Source: Acidimicrobiales bacterium
GTDB taxonomy: Bacteria; Actinomycetota; Acidimicrobiia; Acidimicrobiales; Iamiaceae
Assembly (NCBI GenBank): GCA_030448105.1
Contig: JAUJNP010000007.1
Location: 113,977-177,976, forward strand
DNA: 64,000 bases
Reading direction: 5' to 3'
Program-made: the position numbers and the translations under genes
Part shown: piece by piece, positions 1-9,423 of the stretch
Position numbering within the stretch: position 1 is the stretch's first letter
How the letters are laid out: the number at the start of each line of letters is the position of its first letter
The notes under the pieces: generated by a model
Seen by the model: only the letters and a program-made list of their open reading frames with translations
The model's database searches: none
What the model was told of the DNA's origin: nothing

Positions 1-590
1 GCGTGGCCGTCATCGAGCGCTTCGACTGGGCCCTCGTGGTGTTCGGTCTCGTCCTGCTGTACTCGGCGTGGAAGATCGCCCTCCACCACGAGGCCGAGAT
101 CGACCCGGACAAGAGCATCGTGTTGCGGGCCGTGCGCCGGGTGATCCCCTCCACCAACGAGTACGACGGCCAGAAGCTGTTCACCAAGCGCAACGCCAAG
201 CGGGTGGCCACCCCGCTGTTCGCGGTGCTGATCATGGTGGAGACCACCGACGTGGTCTTCGCGGTCGACTCCATCCCGGCCATCCTGGCCGTGGCCCGCG
301 AGCAGTTCATCGTGTTCAGCTCCAACGCCTTCGCCATCCTCGGCCTGCGCTCCCTCTACTTCTGCCTCAACGGCATGCAGGACCGCTTCCGCTACCTGAA
401 CCTCGGGCTCGGCGTGATCCTCGCCTTCGTCGGGGTGAAGATGCTGCTCAGCTTCTTCTTCAAGGACTGGTTCCACGACTACGTGCCCACCTGGACGTCA
501 CTGGTGGTGATCTCCATCGTGCTGACCGTCACCATCGTGGCTTCGCTACGGGCCGACCGGCAGGACGAGGTCACCACCGGGGTGAGCTGA
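1..590 (+). CDS. TerC/Alx family integral membrane protein (5' partial)
   Basis: Integral membrane protein of the TerC family, linked in other bacteria to tellurite resistance and manganese export. The family signature ETTDVVFAVDSIPAI is visible, with acidic residues inside a membrane segment. About five hydrophobic segments remain in 195 residues. Family members usually have about 300-340 residues, so the N-terminal part lies before the window and the first in-frame GTG at 3 need not be the true start. The gene ends 64 nt before dnaG. The substrate cannot be told from sequence. Confidence 0.88.
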   Translation, partial: VAVIERFDWALVVFGLVLLYSAWKIALHHEAEIDPDKSIVLRAVRRVIPSTNEYDGQKLFTKRNAKRVATPLFAVLIMVETTDVVFAVDSIPAILAVAREQFIVFSSNAFAILGLRSLYFCLNGMQDRFRYLNLGLGVILAFVGVKMLLSFFFKDWFHDYVPTWTSLVVISIVLTVTIVASLRADRQDEVTTGVS

Positions 591-624
591 GACCGGGCCG
601 GGAAGCCGGCCGGGGGGCCGCTGC

Positions 625-655
625 TACCGTTCGAGCAGTGCAGGCGGGCCGCTAG
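625..655 (+). promoter_or_regulatory. -10 element and 5-codon leaderless uORF overlapping the dnaG start
   Basis: TACCGT at 625-630 fits the -10 hexamer seen before many genes here. Seven nt later GTG (638) opens a five-codon frame (V-Q-A-G-R). Its TAG stop at 653-655 shares one base with the dnaG GTG at 655 (TAGTG). No Shine-Dalgarno sequence precedes dnaG, so termination-reinitiation from the mini-ORF is a plausible way to load ribosomes. This is inferred from spacing only. Confidence 0.4.
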
Positions 656-2432
656 TGGGCATCCTCGACGAGGACGTGGCCCGGGTTCGCGAGGCGGCCG
701 ACTTCGTGGCCATCGCCGGCCAGTTCATGCAGCTGAAGCGGGTGGGGCGGCGCTGGGTGGGCTTGTGCCCCTTCCATGGCGAGAAGACGCCGTCGTTCTC
801 GGTGAACGGCGAGCAGGGGCTGTTCTACTGCTTCGGCTGCCAGAAGAAGGGCGACGTGATCACCTTCGTCCGCGAGGTCGAGCACCTCGACTTCGTGGGC
901 GCGGTGGAGTACCTCGCCGCCCGCACCGGGGTGGCGGTGCGCTCCACCGACAAGCGCCAGGACGAGCATCGGCGCGAGAAGCAACGCCTCACCGAGGCCC
1001 TGTCGGCCGCCGTCACCTGGTACCACGAGCGACTTCTCTCCGGCCCCGACGCCGGCGCCGCCCGGCGCTACCTACGCGAGCGGGGTTTCGACGGCGAGCA
1101 CGTGCGCCGCTACCAGCTCGGTTGGGCGCCCGACGACTGGGACGCCCTCGCCCGCGCCCTGCAGCTGCCCGACAAGGTGCTGCAGGCCAGCGGGCTCGGT
1201 TTCCTCAACCGGCGCCACCGGGCCCAGGACTTCTTCCGGGCCCGGCTGCTGTTCCCCATCTTCGACCCCCAGGGCGCACCGGTGGGTTTTGGCGGGCGCG
1301 CCCTGCCCGGGGCCGAGGGCCCCAAGTACCGCAACACGCCCGAGACCCGCCTGTACTCCAAGAGCAAGGTGCTCTACGGGCTCAACTGGGTGAAGGACGA
1401 GGTGGTTCGGGCCGATGAGGTCGTGGTGTGCGAGGGCTACACCGACGTGATGGGCTTAGCCGCCGCCGGGGTGCCCCGCGCGGTGGCCACCTGCGGCACG
1501 TCGCTGACCGAGGAGCACGTGCGGCTGCTCAAGCGGTTCGCGTCGCGGGTGGTGCTGGCCTTCGACCCCGACGCCGCCGGTCAGGCCGCGGCCGAGCGGG
1601 TCTACGAGTGGGAGCGGGAACACACCATCGACGTGGCCATCGCCGACCTGCCGCCCGGCCAGGATCCGGGGGAGCTGTTCCGATCCGATTCCGAGCGCCT
1701 CCGCAAGGCGGTCGAGCAGGCGGTGCCGTTCCTCGGGTTCCGGGTGCAACGGGCCCTCGCGGCCGGTCGGCTCGGGTCCCCCGAGGGCCGCGCCCGGGCG
1801 GCGGAGGCGGCCCTGGCCGTCATCGCCGAACACCCCGACGAGCTCGTGCGCGACCAGTACGTGATGGCAGTAGCCGACCGCTGCCGGCTCGACGCCGACC
1901 GCCTCCGCGCCGGCCTCCGCCGGGGCGGCCGTCCCCGGGTCGAGAGCACCGGCCCGACGGGCACCGGGGCGCGTCCCGGCCGGCCGGCGCGTGACAGCAA
2001 CGAGAGCCGGGCCCTGCGCCTCGCGGTCGACGCCGAGGGAGGACCGGCGATGCGCGCCCTCCTCGCCGATGTGCTGTTCGCCGACACCCTGCACCTCAAC
2101 GCCTGGCGGGCCCTCGGCGACGCCGACGGCGACGTGCACACGGCGGTGGCGTCCGCCGACCCGGCGGCGGCCGAGCTGCTGCAGCGCCTGGCCGTGCAGG
2201 ACGCCATCGACGAGCCACGCGACATCCGCCGGGCCCTCCTGCGCGAAGCGGCCATGCGCTGTCGGGCCGACCTGGAGCACGACGCCCGCCACGCCGCCGA
2301 CCCCGGATCCTTCGTGCCCGCCATCGCCTGGCTACAGGAACAGGTCGAGGCCATCGCCCCCGATGCCCGACCCAGCCAGGAGCTGGAGGACCAGTTGCTA
2401 GCGTGGCTGGCCGATCGGGCCGAGGAGCGAGG

Positions 2433-2436
<4 letters not shown>
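655..2436 (+). CDS. dnaG: DNA primase DnaG
   Basis: Synthesises RNA primers for the replisome together with DnaB helicase. The N-terminal CHC2 zinc finger has C38, H41, C59 and C62. The TOPRIM core carries the catalytic Glu in CEGYTD (E260) and the metal-binding FDPDAAG (D304, D306). The C-terminal helicase-binding part is divergent and low-complexity around residues 420-450. The 593-residue length is normal. The GTG start is chosen because it precedes the conserved [11 protein letters not shown] region and overlaps the mini-ORF stop. The gene is coupled to rpoD by an ATGA overlap, the classic dnaG-rpoD macromolecular synthesis pairing. Confidence 0.96.
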
Positions 2437-3728
<1,292 letters not shown>

Positions 3729-3750
3729 GACCGGCCCGGGCGGGGCGCGG

Positions 3751-4143
3751 TCAGCTCGTGCCGCCGCTTCCGGTGGCGTTGACCTCCACGATGGGCACGT
3801 CGATGCCCTCGGTGCCGGGATCGGGCAGGCCGCTGTTGACCGTCCCCACGTGGCCGCCCGGCATGGGCGCCTCCGGCGGGAAGGGATCCTCGGCGGTGTC
3901 GTCGCCGGTCTTCTGCTCGACGATGTCCCGAGCCCGTTCCATGCCGAGGTCCACCACCGCCTTGGCCTTCTCGGCGGCGGTCTCCACCGCCTCGCTGCCC
4001 CGCACCCCGTCGACCCAGCCCTTGAGCTGGCGGTAGCGCTCGCGGCCAGCCTTGGCCCCGAAGTAGTAGCCGGTGGCGAACCCGGTGATCAGCCCCAGAC
4101 GGAAGCGCATGGCCGCTTCCTTCCCGTTCGCCGGCGCTGTCAT
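3751..4143 (-). CDS. YtxH-like small membrane-anchored protein
   Basis: 130-residue protein with one short Gly-rich hydrophobic segment (LGLITGFATGYYFGAKAG) followed by a basic amphipathic stretch and a long polar tail. This is the layout of actinobacterial YtxH-domain proteins of unknown function. An internal ATG at 4110 (MRFRLGLIT) would give the more usual family start. It lies convergent to rpoD with only 22 nt between the stops. No catalytic motif is visible. Confidence 0.7.
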   Translation of the reverse strand: MTAPANGKEAAMRFRLGLITGFATGYYFGAKAGRERYRQLKGWVDGVRGSEAVETAAEKAKAVVDLGMERARDIVEQKTGDDTAEDPFPPEAPMPGGHVGTVNSGLPDPGTEGIDVPIVEVNATGSGGTS

Positions 4144-4180
4144 ACCCCCTGGTGATCATGGTGGGGTGGGATACCGCGGC

Positions 4181-4846
4181 ATGACGGCCCAACAGGAGGC
4201 GGCCCGCCGGCTGCGAGCCGACGGCTGGACCTACCGCGAGATCTGCGCCGAGCTCGGCGTGAGCCGAGCGTCGGTGTCCCTCTGGGTGCGAGACGTCCCC
4301 TTCGACGAGTCGGTCTGGGCGGCCCGAGTCGGGGCCAACCGGAACTGGGGAGCCCGCCAGGCCCGGCCAAACCGCCTGAAGGCAGCCCGCTTGGCCGAGG
4401 TCGACACGCTGCGGGCGGAGGGCCGTCGCCGCATCGGCCGACTCACCGAGCAGGAGTTCTTGGTAGCAGGCACAGCTCTGTACGCGGGGGAGGGCTCGAA
4501 GCGAGACGGCTCCGTTCGATTCGCCAACAGTGATCCGCGCATGATCCTCTTCTTCAGCGCGTGGCTCCGTCACTTCTTCCCGATCGACGAGACCCGCCTC
4601 CGGATGCGCATGTACCTGCACGTCGGCCTCGACATCGACGCCGCCAACCAGTTCTGGTCCGAGCTCACGGGCATCCCCGTCGCCCAGTTCGGCCAGCCCT
4701 ACCGAGCACCAGCCCACCCGACCGTCCGAACCGCGAAACACGTCCTGGGCTGTCCGAGCGTGAACTATTCCTGCAGTCGTACCCACCGTGCCGTGATGGG
4801 GCTGGTAGAGGCGCTGCTAACCTGCGAAGCCAGCCTTCCGGGGTAG
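4181..4846 (+). CDS. HTH protein with LAGLIDADG-like C-terminal domain
   Basis: 221 residues. The N-terminus has a resolvase-like helix-turn-helix at residues 16-36 (WTYREICAELGVSRASVSLW). From residue 97 the GTALYAGEGSKR ... FANSDP pattern and the following FFSAWLRHFF resemble the degenerate LAGLIDADG-type fold found in a common, uncharacterised actinobacterial HTH family. ATG at 4181 is preferred because it begins just before the HTH. The last 10 nt of the gene lie inside tRNA-Asn on the same strand. DNA binding is likely; nuclease activity is unproven. Confidence 0.6.
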   Translation: MTAQQEAARRLRADGWTYREICAELGVSRASVSLWVRDVPFDESVWAARVGANRNWGARQARPNRLKAARLAEVDTLRAEGRRRIGRLTEQEFLVAGTALYAGEGSKRDGSVRFANSDPRMILFFSAWLRHFFPIDETRLRMRMYLHVGLDIDAANQFWSELTGIPVAQFGQPYRAPAHPTVRTAKHVLGCPSVNYSCSRTHRAVMGLVEALLTCEASLPG

Positions 4847-4914
4847 CTCAATTGGAAGAGCGGGTGGCTGTTAACCACCGTCTGTTGTGGGTTCGAGCCC
4901 CACCCCCGGAGCCA
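4837..4914 (+). tRNA. tRNA-Asn (GTT)
   Basis: Cloverleaf: acceptor TCCGGGG pairs with CCCCGGA, D-stem GCTC/GAGC, anticodon stem GGTGG/CCACC around loop CTGTTAA (anticodon GTT), T-arm GTGGG-TTCGAGC-CCCAC, discriminator G, and CCA encoded at 4912-4914. The variable loop is 7 nt, slightly long. A TAACCT -10 candidate sits at 4818-4823. Confidence 0.93.
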
Positions 4915-4938
4915 CCCCAGCCTGGTCGACGGTCCCGC

Positions 4939-4944
4939 TACCGT
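4939..4944 (+). promoter_or_regulatory. -10 element of the CAT-anticodon tRNA
   Basis: TACCGT ends 7 nt before the mature 5' end of the tRNA at 4952, so transcription probably begins at or next to the mature end, with little 5' leader. Confidence 0.5.
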
Positions 4945-4951
4945 GCGTCCC

Positions 4952-5024
4952 GGGCCTGTAGCTCAGTGGTCAGAGCAGGGGACTCATAATCCCTCGGTCG
5001 CGGGTTCGATCCCCGCCGGGCCCA
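4952..5024 (+). tRNA. tRNA with CAT anticodon, probably tRNA-Ile2
   Basis: Acceptor GGGCCTG pairs with CGGGCCC (one G-T), D-stem GCTC/GAGC, anticodon arm GGGGA-CTCATAA-TCCCT, T-arm GCGGG-TTCGATC-CCCGC, discriminator A. CCA is not fully encoded (CCG follows). The anticodon CAT allows Met or lysidine-modified Ile. The D-arm and anticodon region (AGTGGTCAGAGCAGG, CTCATAATC) recall E. coli ileX-type Ile2 more than elongator Met. Confidence 0.85.
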
Positions 5025-5072
5025 CCGCTTGGGCCCATGTCGGACGGTCGCGTGGCCGCTGCATCCGCAGTA

Positions 5073-5106
5073 GGGGGGCGCAGCCGGCACCCGGCTGGCG
5101 CCCCCC
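5073..5106. terminator. Strong GC hairpin between convergent units
   Basis: Inverted repeat: GGGGGGCGC-A-GCCGG, loop CAC, CCGGC-TG-GCGCCCCCC, about 15 pairs with one bulged G. It lies between the tRNA (ends 5024) and the convergent small gene ending at 5114, where a bidirectional terminator is expected. No T-tract follows. Confidence 0.6.
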
Positions 5107-5113
5107 GAGGCGG

Positions 5114-5344
5114 TCAGCTCGAGAGGCGGGCGGCCAGCAGCGCCTTGCCCTGCTCCGCACCTTTGCGGCTCTCGGACTGTGCCCGCCGGAAGAAGTCGGC
5201 GAGCTCGCTGTCCCCACCGCGCTCGGCGTCCTGGATGTAGGTCTGCAGTCGCAGGACGTTGCTCAAGCACACCTCGGTGAACCAGATGATGTTGTAGTCC
5301 TTGTCCGGGGTGCCGGTGGTGTCGCCGGTCTCGACATCGCTCAT
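5114..5344 (-). CDS. Conserved small actinobacterial protein, unknown function
   Basis: 76-residue soluble protein: a polar start, then a conserved-looking core (DYNIIWFTEVCLSNVLRLQT, YIQDAER, LADFFRRAQSESRKGAEQGK). I recall close relatives as uncharacterised small actinobacterial proteins. It is predicted to be mostly helical. The ATG at 5344 has a good AGGAG ribosome site 5-8 nt upstream, which fixes the start. It is divergent from the membrane protein at 5461. Confidence 0.75.
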   Translation of the reverse strand: MSDVETGDTTGTPDKDYNIIWFTEVCLSNVLRLQTYIQDAERGGDSELADFFRRAQSESRKGAEQGKALLAARLSS

Positions 5345-5460
5345 GCCAAACTCCTCTTGCCGTCGGTGATCCTGGTCATTGCCCGTCTCCACGGACACGT
5401 GGTGGTTCCTACCACCCGGGGGAGCGGGTGACCATCGCGTACTCCATGGAAGGGGTCCAA

Positions 5461-5841
5461 GTGTCCATATGGAAGCTGTTGCCCGCAAAGGTGCACGGCG
5501 TGGCCGACTACGCCAGCGCGTTCGCCCTCATCGCCGTTGCCCTGATCGCGGGTGGTTCAGGTAAGGCGGTCGGAACCGGCATCGCCCTGGGCGCGGTGCT
5601 CCTCATCGTCAGCGTCTTCACCGACTACCCGCTCGGGGTGATCAGGGTGATCCCGTTCGTCGTCCACTCGGCGGGCGACTACATCGGTGCCGCCGCGCTG
5701 ATCGCCGCTCCGTTCGTGCTCGGGTTCAACGACAGTGACGGCGGGCTCGCCACCTTCTACGTCGTGATGGGCGTGGTGTTGGTGGCGGCCAGCCTCATCA
5801 CCGACTACGGCGACACCAGGAGGACATTCAGGAGGACGTAG
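5461..5841 (+). CDS. Small multi-pass membrane protein, unknown function
   Basis: About 126 residues with four hydrophobic segments (the first in ADYASAFALIAVALIAGG). Short loops contain FTDYPLG and ITDYGDTRR, giving a repeated [FI]TDY motif after helices 2 and 4 that suggests an internal two-helix duplication. GTG at 5461 is chosen because AAGGGG lies about 6 nt upstream; the in-frame GTG at 5428 and ATG at 5446 lack this. No known function. Confidence 0.65.
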   Translation: MSIWKLLPAKVHGVADYASAFALIAVALIAGGSGKAVGTGIALGAVLLIVSVFTDYPLGVIRVIPFVVHSAGDYIGAAALIAAPFVLGFNDSDGGLATFYVVMGVVLVAASLITDYGDTRRTFRRT

Positions 5842-5870
5842 TGGCGGCGGCAGCCGCCTCGGCACGACGC

Positions 5871-5876
5871 TACCGT
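5871..5876 (+). promoter_or_regulatory. -10 element, leaderless M20 gene
   Basis: TACCGT ends 8 nt before the ATG at 5885, with no ribosome-binding sequence between, the spacing expected for transcription starting at the start codon. Confidence 0.5.
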
Positions 5877-5884
5877 CGGCGGCC

Positions 5885-7117
5885 ATGACCCTCCAGGTGC
5901 TCGACGGCGTGTCCGAGGCGGCGCGGGACCAGTTGGGGGACACGGTGGCGCTGCGACGGCGGATCCACCAGCAGCCCGAGCTCGGGCTCGACCTCCCTGA
6001 AACGCAGGCGACCGTGCTCGAGGCGCTCGACGACCTACCGGTGAACGTGTCCACCGGGTCGTCGACCACGTCGGTGGTGGCCGTGCTCCAAGGGGAGGCG
6101 GCCGGGGCGGAAGCGGGGCCGACGGTGCTCCTGCGGGGGGACATGGACGCCCTCCCCATGCCCGAGGACACCGGCCTCGACTACGCCAGCACGGTCGACG
6201 GAGTCATGCACGCCTGCGGCCACGACGCCCACGTAGCCATGCTGGCCGGCGCCGCTCGGCTGCTGGCCGAGCGCCGGGGGGAGCTGGCCGGGCGGGTGGC
6301 CTTCATGTTCCAGCCCGGCGAGGAGGGCCACCACGGGGCCCGGTTCATGCTCGACGAGGGGCTGCTGGCCGAGGTGTCCGACGGCGCCGCTCCCGTATCG
6401 CTGGCCTTCGCCATCCACCAGACGCCCACCATCCCCTCCGGGGTGGTGGCCTCTCGCTCCCAGGCGCTGCTGGCGTCGTCCGACACGCTGCTCGTCACCG
6501 TGCGGGGCCGGGGCGGCCACGCCTCCATGCCCCACCACACGCTCGACCCCATCCCGATCGCGTGCGAGATCGTCACCGCCCTGCAAGCCATGGTCACCCG
6601 CCGGGTCGACGCCTTCGACCCCGCCGTGGTCACCGTCGCCCGCATCCAGGCCGGCACCACGTCCAACGTCATACCCGAGACGGCCGAGCTGTTCGGCACC
6701 ATCCGGGCCGTGTCCGAGGCCACCCGGACGGCGGTGCTCGAAGACGTACGACGGCTGGCCGCGGGCATCGCCGCCGCCCACGGCGCCGAGGCCGAGGTGG
6801 AGCTCGAGCCCGGGTACCCGGTGACGGTCAACGACGACGACTCCGCCGGCTTCGTGCTCGACACCGCCGCCGCTCTCCTGGGGTCCCGCGCCGCGGTGCG
6901 CATGCCGACGCCGATCATGGGCGCCGAGGACTGGTCATACGTGCTCCAGCAGGTACCGGGGGCCATGGCCTTCCTCGGCACCGCGCCGGGTGGCGGTGGC
7001 CGAGCGGCGCCGAACCACTCCAACCGCATGGTGATCGACGAGTCGGCCATGGCCGTCGGTGTCGCGACCTACGCCGCCGTGGCCCTCCGCTGGCTCGACG
7101 GCACCAGCGGCCGCTGA
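5885..7117 (+). CDS. M20-family metal-dependent amidohydrolase (HipO/IAA-amino-acid hydrolase type)
   Basis: Zinc hydrolase that cleaves N-acyl amino acids or related amides in the cytoplasm. Metal and catalytic motifs are in order: DMDALPM (D86), HACGHDAH (C111, H113, D114), QPGEEG (E146/E147), AIHQTP, and a late NHS near the C-terminus. The dimerisation-domain motif GRGGHASMPH is present. The 410-residue length is normal for M20D enzymes. It stands alone on the plus strand, convergent to the carbonic anhydrase-like gene. Substrate is not inferable. Confidence 0.88.
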   Translation: MTLQVLDGVSEAARDQLGDTVALRRRIHQQPELGLDLPETQATVLEALDDLPVNVSTGSSTTSVVAVLQGEAAGAEAGPTVLLRGDMDALPMPEDTGLDYASTVDGVMHACGHDAHVAMLAGAARLLAERRGELAGRVAFMFQPGEEGHHGARFMLDEGLLAEVSDGAAPVSLAFAIHQTPTIPSGVVASRSQALLASSDTLLVTVRGRGGHASMPHHTLDPIPIACEIVTALQAMVTRRVDAFDPAVVTVARIQAGTTSNVIPETAELFGTIRAVSEATRTAVLEDVRRLAAGIAAAHGAEAEVELEPGYPVTVNDDDSAGFVLDTAAALLGSRAAVRMPTPIMGAEDWSYVLQQVPGAMAFLGTAPGGGGRAAPNHSNRMVIDESAMAVGVATYAAVALRWLDGTSGR

Positions 7118-7148
7118 CCCCACGCCCGAACAGTCCCCGCCGGCGGGC

Positions 7149-7676
7149 TCACTCGATCCGGGTGAGCCCGGTGCGGTGCCGGGCGGCGAGGTCGGTGTAG
7201 GCGCCCGGGTTCATCTGCACCCACACCTCGGCCGGCGTCCCCGGCAAGGCCCGCTTCACCACCGCCGGGCTGCCAGCGGCGAGGACGTCGTCGGGCAGGA
7301 CCGCACCCGCTCCGACGAGGGAGTGGGCGGCCACCAGCGTGCGCGCCCCCACCCGCGCTCCGTCGAGCACCGTGCAGCCGTTGGCGATGAGCGCCTCCGC
7401 GCCGATGGTGGCCCCGTGCACCACGCAGAGGTGGGCCACGGTGGCTCCCGGTCCGATCTCACACACGAGGTCGGGGGGCGCGTGCAGCACCGAGCCGTCC
7501 TGCACGTTGGCCCCGGCCCGCACGATCACGGGCCCGTAGTCGGCCCGCAGGACGGCGCCGTACCAGATCGATGCCCCCGCTTCGACGGCCACGTCGCCAA
7601 TGAGGGTGGCGGTGGGGGCCAAGAACGCGTCCGGGTCGACGACGGGAGCCTTGCCTTCGAAGGCGAACAGCGGCAT
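7149..7676 (-). CDS. Gamma-carbonic anhydrase-like hexapeptide protein
   Basis: 175-residue left-handed beta-helix protein with repeated hexapeptides ([LIV]-G-x4). It keeps the three histidines that bind metal in gamma-carbonic anhydrases (H65, H82, H87) plus conserved R44, D46 and Q59. Relatives (YrdA/PaaY type) bind zinc, but many have weak or no CO2 hydration activity. ATG at 7676 follows a TACCCT -10 (minus strand, 7685-7690) by 8 nt, suggesting a leaderless mRNA. Confidence 0.85.
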   Translation of the reverse strand: MPLFAFEGKAPVVDPDAFLAPTATLIGDVAVEAGASIWYGAVLRADYGPVIVRAGANVQDGSVLHAPPDLVCEIGPGATVAHLCVVHGATIGAEALIANGCTVLDGARVGARTLVAAHSLVGAGAVLPDDVLAAGSPAVVKRALPGTPAEVWVQMNPGAYTDLAARHRTGLTRIE

Positions 7677-7684
7677 GGGCGGCG

Positions 7685-7690
7685 AGGGTA
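7685..7690 (-). promoter_or_regulatory. -10 element, leaderless gamma-CA gene
   Basis: On the minus strand TACCCT, 8 nt before the ATG at 7676; no Shine-Dalgarno sequence in between. Confidence 0.45.
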
Positions 7691-7698
7691 GGGCAGGG

Positions 7699-8688
7699 TC
7701 AGCCGGCGACGGGCCGGTCTGCTCCCCGCGTGGCGAGGGGCGCCAGCCGCTCGGCCACGCGGGCCCGGGAGGCGACACGGCCCGCTTCGAGGAACGCCTC
7801 CTGCACCACCCGGTCGGAACGGTCGACGGCCATGGCGTTCATGCCCATGGCCAGGAGGCAGCGGGGCCCCGGCTCGAAGCGCACCACCTCGGCGCCGGCA
7901 TCCCGCAGCTTGGCGATCTCGCGCTCGAGGCGGCGGTGGGCCGCCCACCGGAAGCCGGCGTCGACGGCGCGACCGCGCCCCTTGGCCGCCGACATGGGCG
8001 ACACGATGATCACGAGGTCGAGCCCGGACTCACGGAGCACGTCGGCGTTGGTGGGGGAGTGCACGCCACCGTCGAAGTACTGCTCGTTCCCGATGCGGAT
8101 CGGTGAGAAGTATCCGGGGATGGCGCACGACGCGGCGACGGCGGAGGCCAGCGGCGCGGGCGGCGAACCTGCCCGGCCGAACACCATCCGACGGCCGTCG
8201 CGGCGCCGCGCCGCACAGATCCAGAGCCCCGGCGGCCATGCCTCGCCGGCCACCGCCCGCAGCACGTCCGCTCGCTCGGCGATGTCGACCCGGCCCGAGG
8301 GCATCATCGTCATCGCCGCCACCCCCGGCCGGAACGCCCACGGGCGGCGGGCCGCCCGTAGCAGCAGCGTGCGCGAAGGCAGGCGCCACGGTCGCAGGAC
8401 GTTGCCGATCGAGAAGGGCGGGAAGTCGGAGGCCTCGTCGCCGATCTGGTCGAAGATCGACGCCCCCTCCATGGAGAGCGGCGTTTCTGCCGCCCAGGCG
8501 GCGAGGTCAGCGGCGGAGACGCCGAGCCGCAGGAGGGTGGAGGTGACCGAACCGGCCGAGGACCCCACCAGGAGCTCAGCGGTGCGAGGGTCCCAGCCGA
8601 GGTCGTGCTCGAGAGCGGCCAGCACGCCGGCGTGGTACGCCTGGCCCACCACCCCTCCTGCGCCGAGCACCAGGCCCACCCGAGTCAC
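7699..8688 (-). CDS. Patatin-like phospholipase
   Basis: Predicted serine acyl hydrolase using a Ser-Asp dyad. It has the Gly-rich oxyanion loop LVLGAGGVVGQ (residues 6-16), the nucleophile elbow GSSAG (S44), and the catalytic Asp in FDGGVH (about D206). 329 residues. No signal peptide, so probably a cytoplasmic or membrane-associated lipid hydrolase. GTG at 8688 lies 7 nt after a minus-strand TAGCTT -10, which supports the start. Divergent from the phosphoribosyltransferase. Confidence 0.85.
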   Translation of the reverse strand: MTRVGLVLGAGGVVGQAYHAGVLAALEHDLGWDPRTAELLVGSSAGSVTSTLLRLGVSAADLAAWAAETPLSMEGASIFDQIGDEASDFPPFSIGNVLRPWRLPSRTLLLRAARRPWAFRPGVAAMTMMPSGRVDIAERADVLRAVAGEAWPPGLWICAARRRDGRRMVFGRAGSPPAPLASAVAASCAIPGYFSPIRIGNEQYFDGGVHSPTNADVLRESGLDLVIIVSPMSAAKGRGRAVDAGFRWAAHRRLEREIAKLRDAGAEVVRFEPGPRCLLAMGMNAMAVDRSDRVVQEAFLEAGRVASRARVAERLAPLATRGADRPVAG

Positions 8689-8695
8689 GGCGTGC

Positions 8696-8701
8696 AAGCT
8701 A
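8696..8701 (-). promoter_or_regulatory. -10 element, leaderless patatin gene
   Basis: TAGCTT on the minus strand, 7 nt before the GTG at 8688. It lies in the short divergent space before the phosphoribosyltransferase gene. Confidence 0.4.
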
Positions 8702-8715
8702 TCCGGGTGGCGCCG

Positions 8716-9417
8716 ATGGGTTTGACCCCTGGTGACCCAGGGCACGTCCACCGGGTGCCCGCGTCGCTGCCCTTCCGCGACCGTCGCCACGCCGGCGCCG
8801 CTCTGGCCGGCGTGCTCGGACCGCGGCTCGCCGGCCGGGTCCTGGCGCTCGGCGAGGTGGTGGTGCTCGGCCTGGCCCGCGGCGGCGTGCCGGTGGCCGC
8901 GGCAGTGGCGACCCAGCTGGGCGCGACCCTCGACGTGCTCGTGGTCCGCAAGCTCGGGGTGCCGGGCCATCGGGAGCTGGCCCTGGGCGCGGTGGCCTCG
9001 GGTGACGTGGTCGTGCGCAACGAGGACGTCCTGTCGCGGTTGGTCGACCCCGAGCGGGTGCTGGCCGGAGTCCTCGCCGCCGAGCGGGCCGTCCTCCACG
9101 AGCGGGAGCGCACCTACCGGGCCGGCCGTCCCCCGGTCAGCCTCGAGGGCCGGTCGGTCGTGGTCGTCGACGACGGCCTGGCCACCGGTGCCACCATGCG
9201 GGCGGGAGTGCTCGCCGTGCGCCGCCAGGGGGCAGGGGCGGTCGTGGCCGCCGCCCCCGTCGGATCGGACTCGGCCGTCGACCTCGTGGCCCTGGAGGCC
9301 GACGACGTGGTGTGCGCCGCCGTGCCCGAGCGGTTCGGGGCGGTCAGCACCTTCTACCGGGACTTCGACCAGACCTCCGACGACGAGGTGATCGACGCCC
9401 TGGGCCGCCCCGGATGA
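8716..9417 (+). CDS. Phosphoribosyltransferase-domain protein
   Basis: Type I PRTase fold with the PRPP-binding loop VVVVDDGLATGATM (acidic pair D152/D153) and an N-terminal FRDRRHAGAALA stretch typical of stand-alone actinobacterial phosphoribosyltransferases of unknown substrate. 233 residues from ATG 8716; an in-frame GTG at 8755 just before PASLPFRD would remove a non-conserved 13-residue N-terminus and is a real alternative. Base or substrate specificity is not evident. Confidence 0.82.
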   Translation: MGLTPGDPGHVHRVPASLPFRDRRHAGAALAGVLGPRLAGRVLALGEVVVLGLARGGVPVAAAVATQLGATLDVLVVRKLGVPGHRELALGAVASGDVVVRNEDVLSRLVDPERVLAGVLAAERAVLHERERTYRAGRPPVSLEGRSVVVVDDGLATGATMRAGVLAVRRQGAGAVVAAAPVGSDSAVDLVALEADDVVCAAVPERFGAVSTFYRDFDQTSDDEVIDALGRPG

Positions 9418-9423
9418 TGCCGC

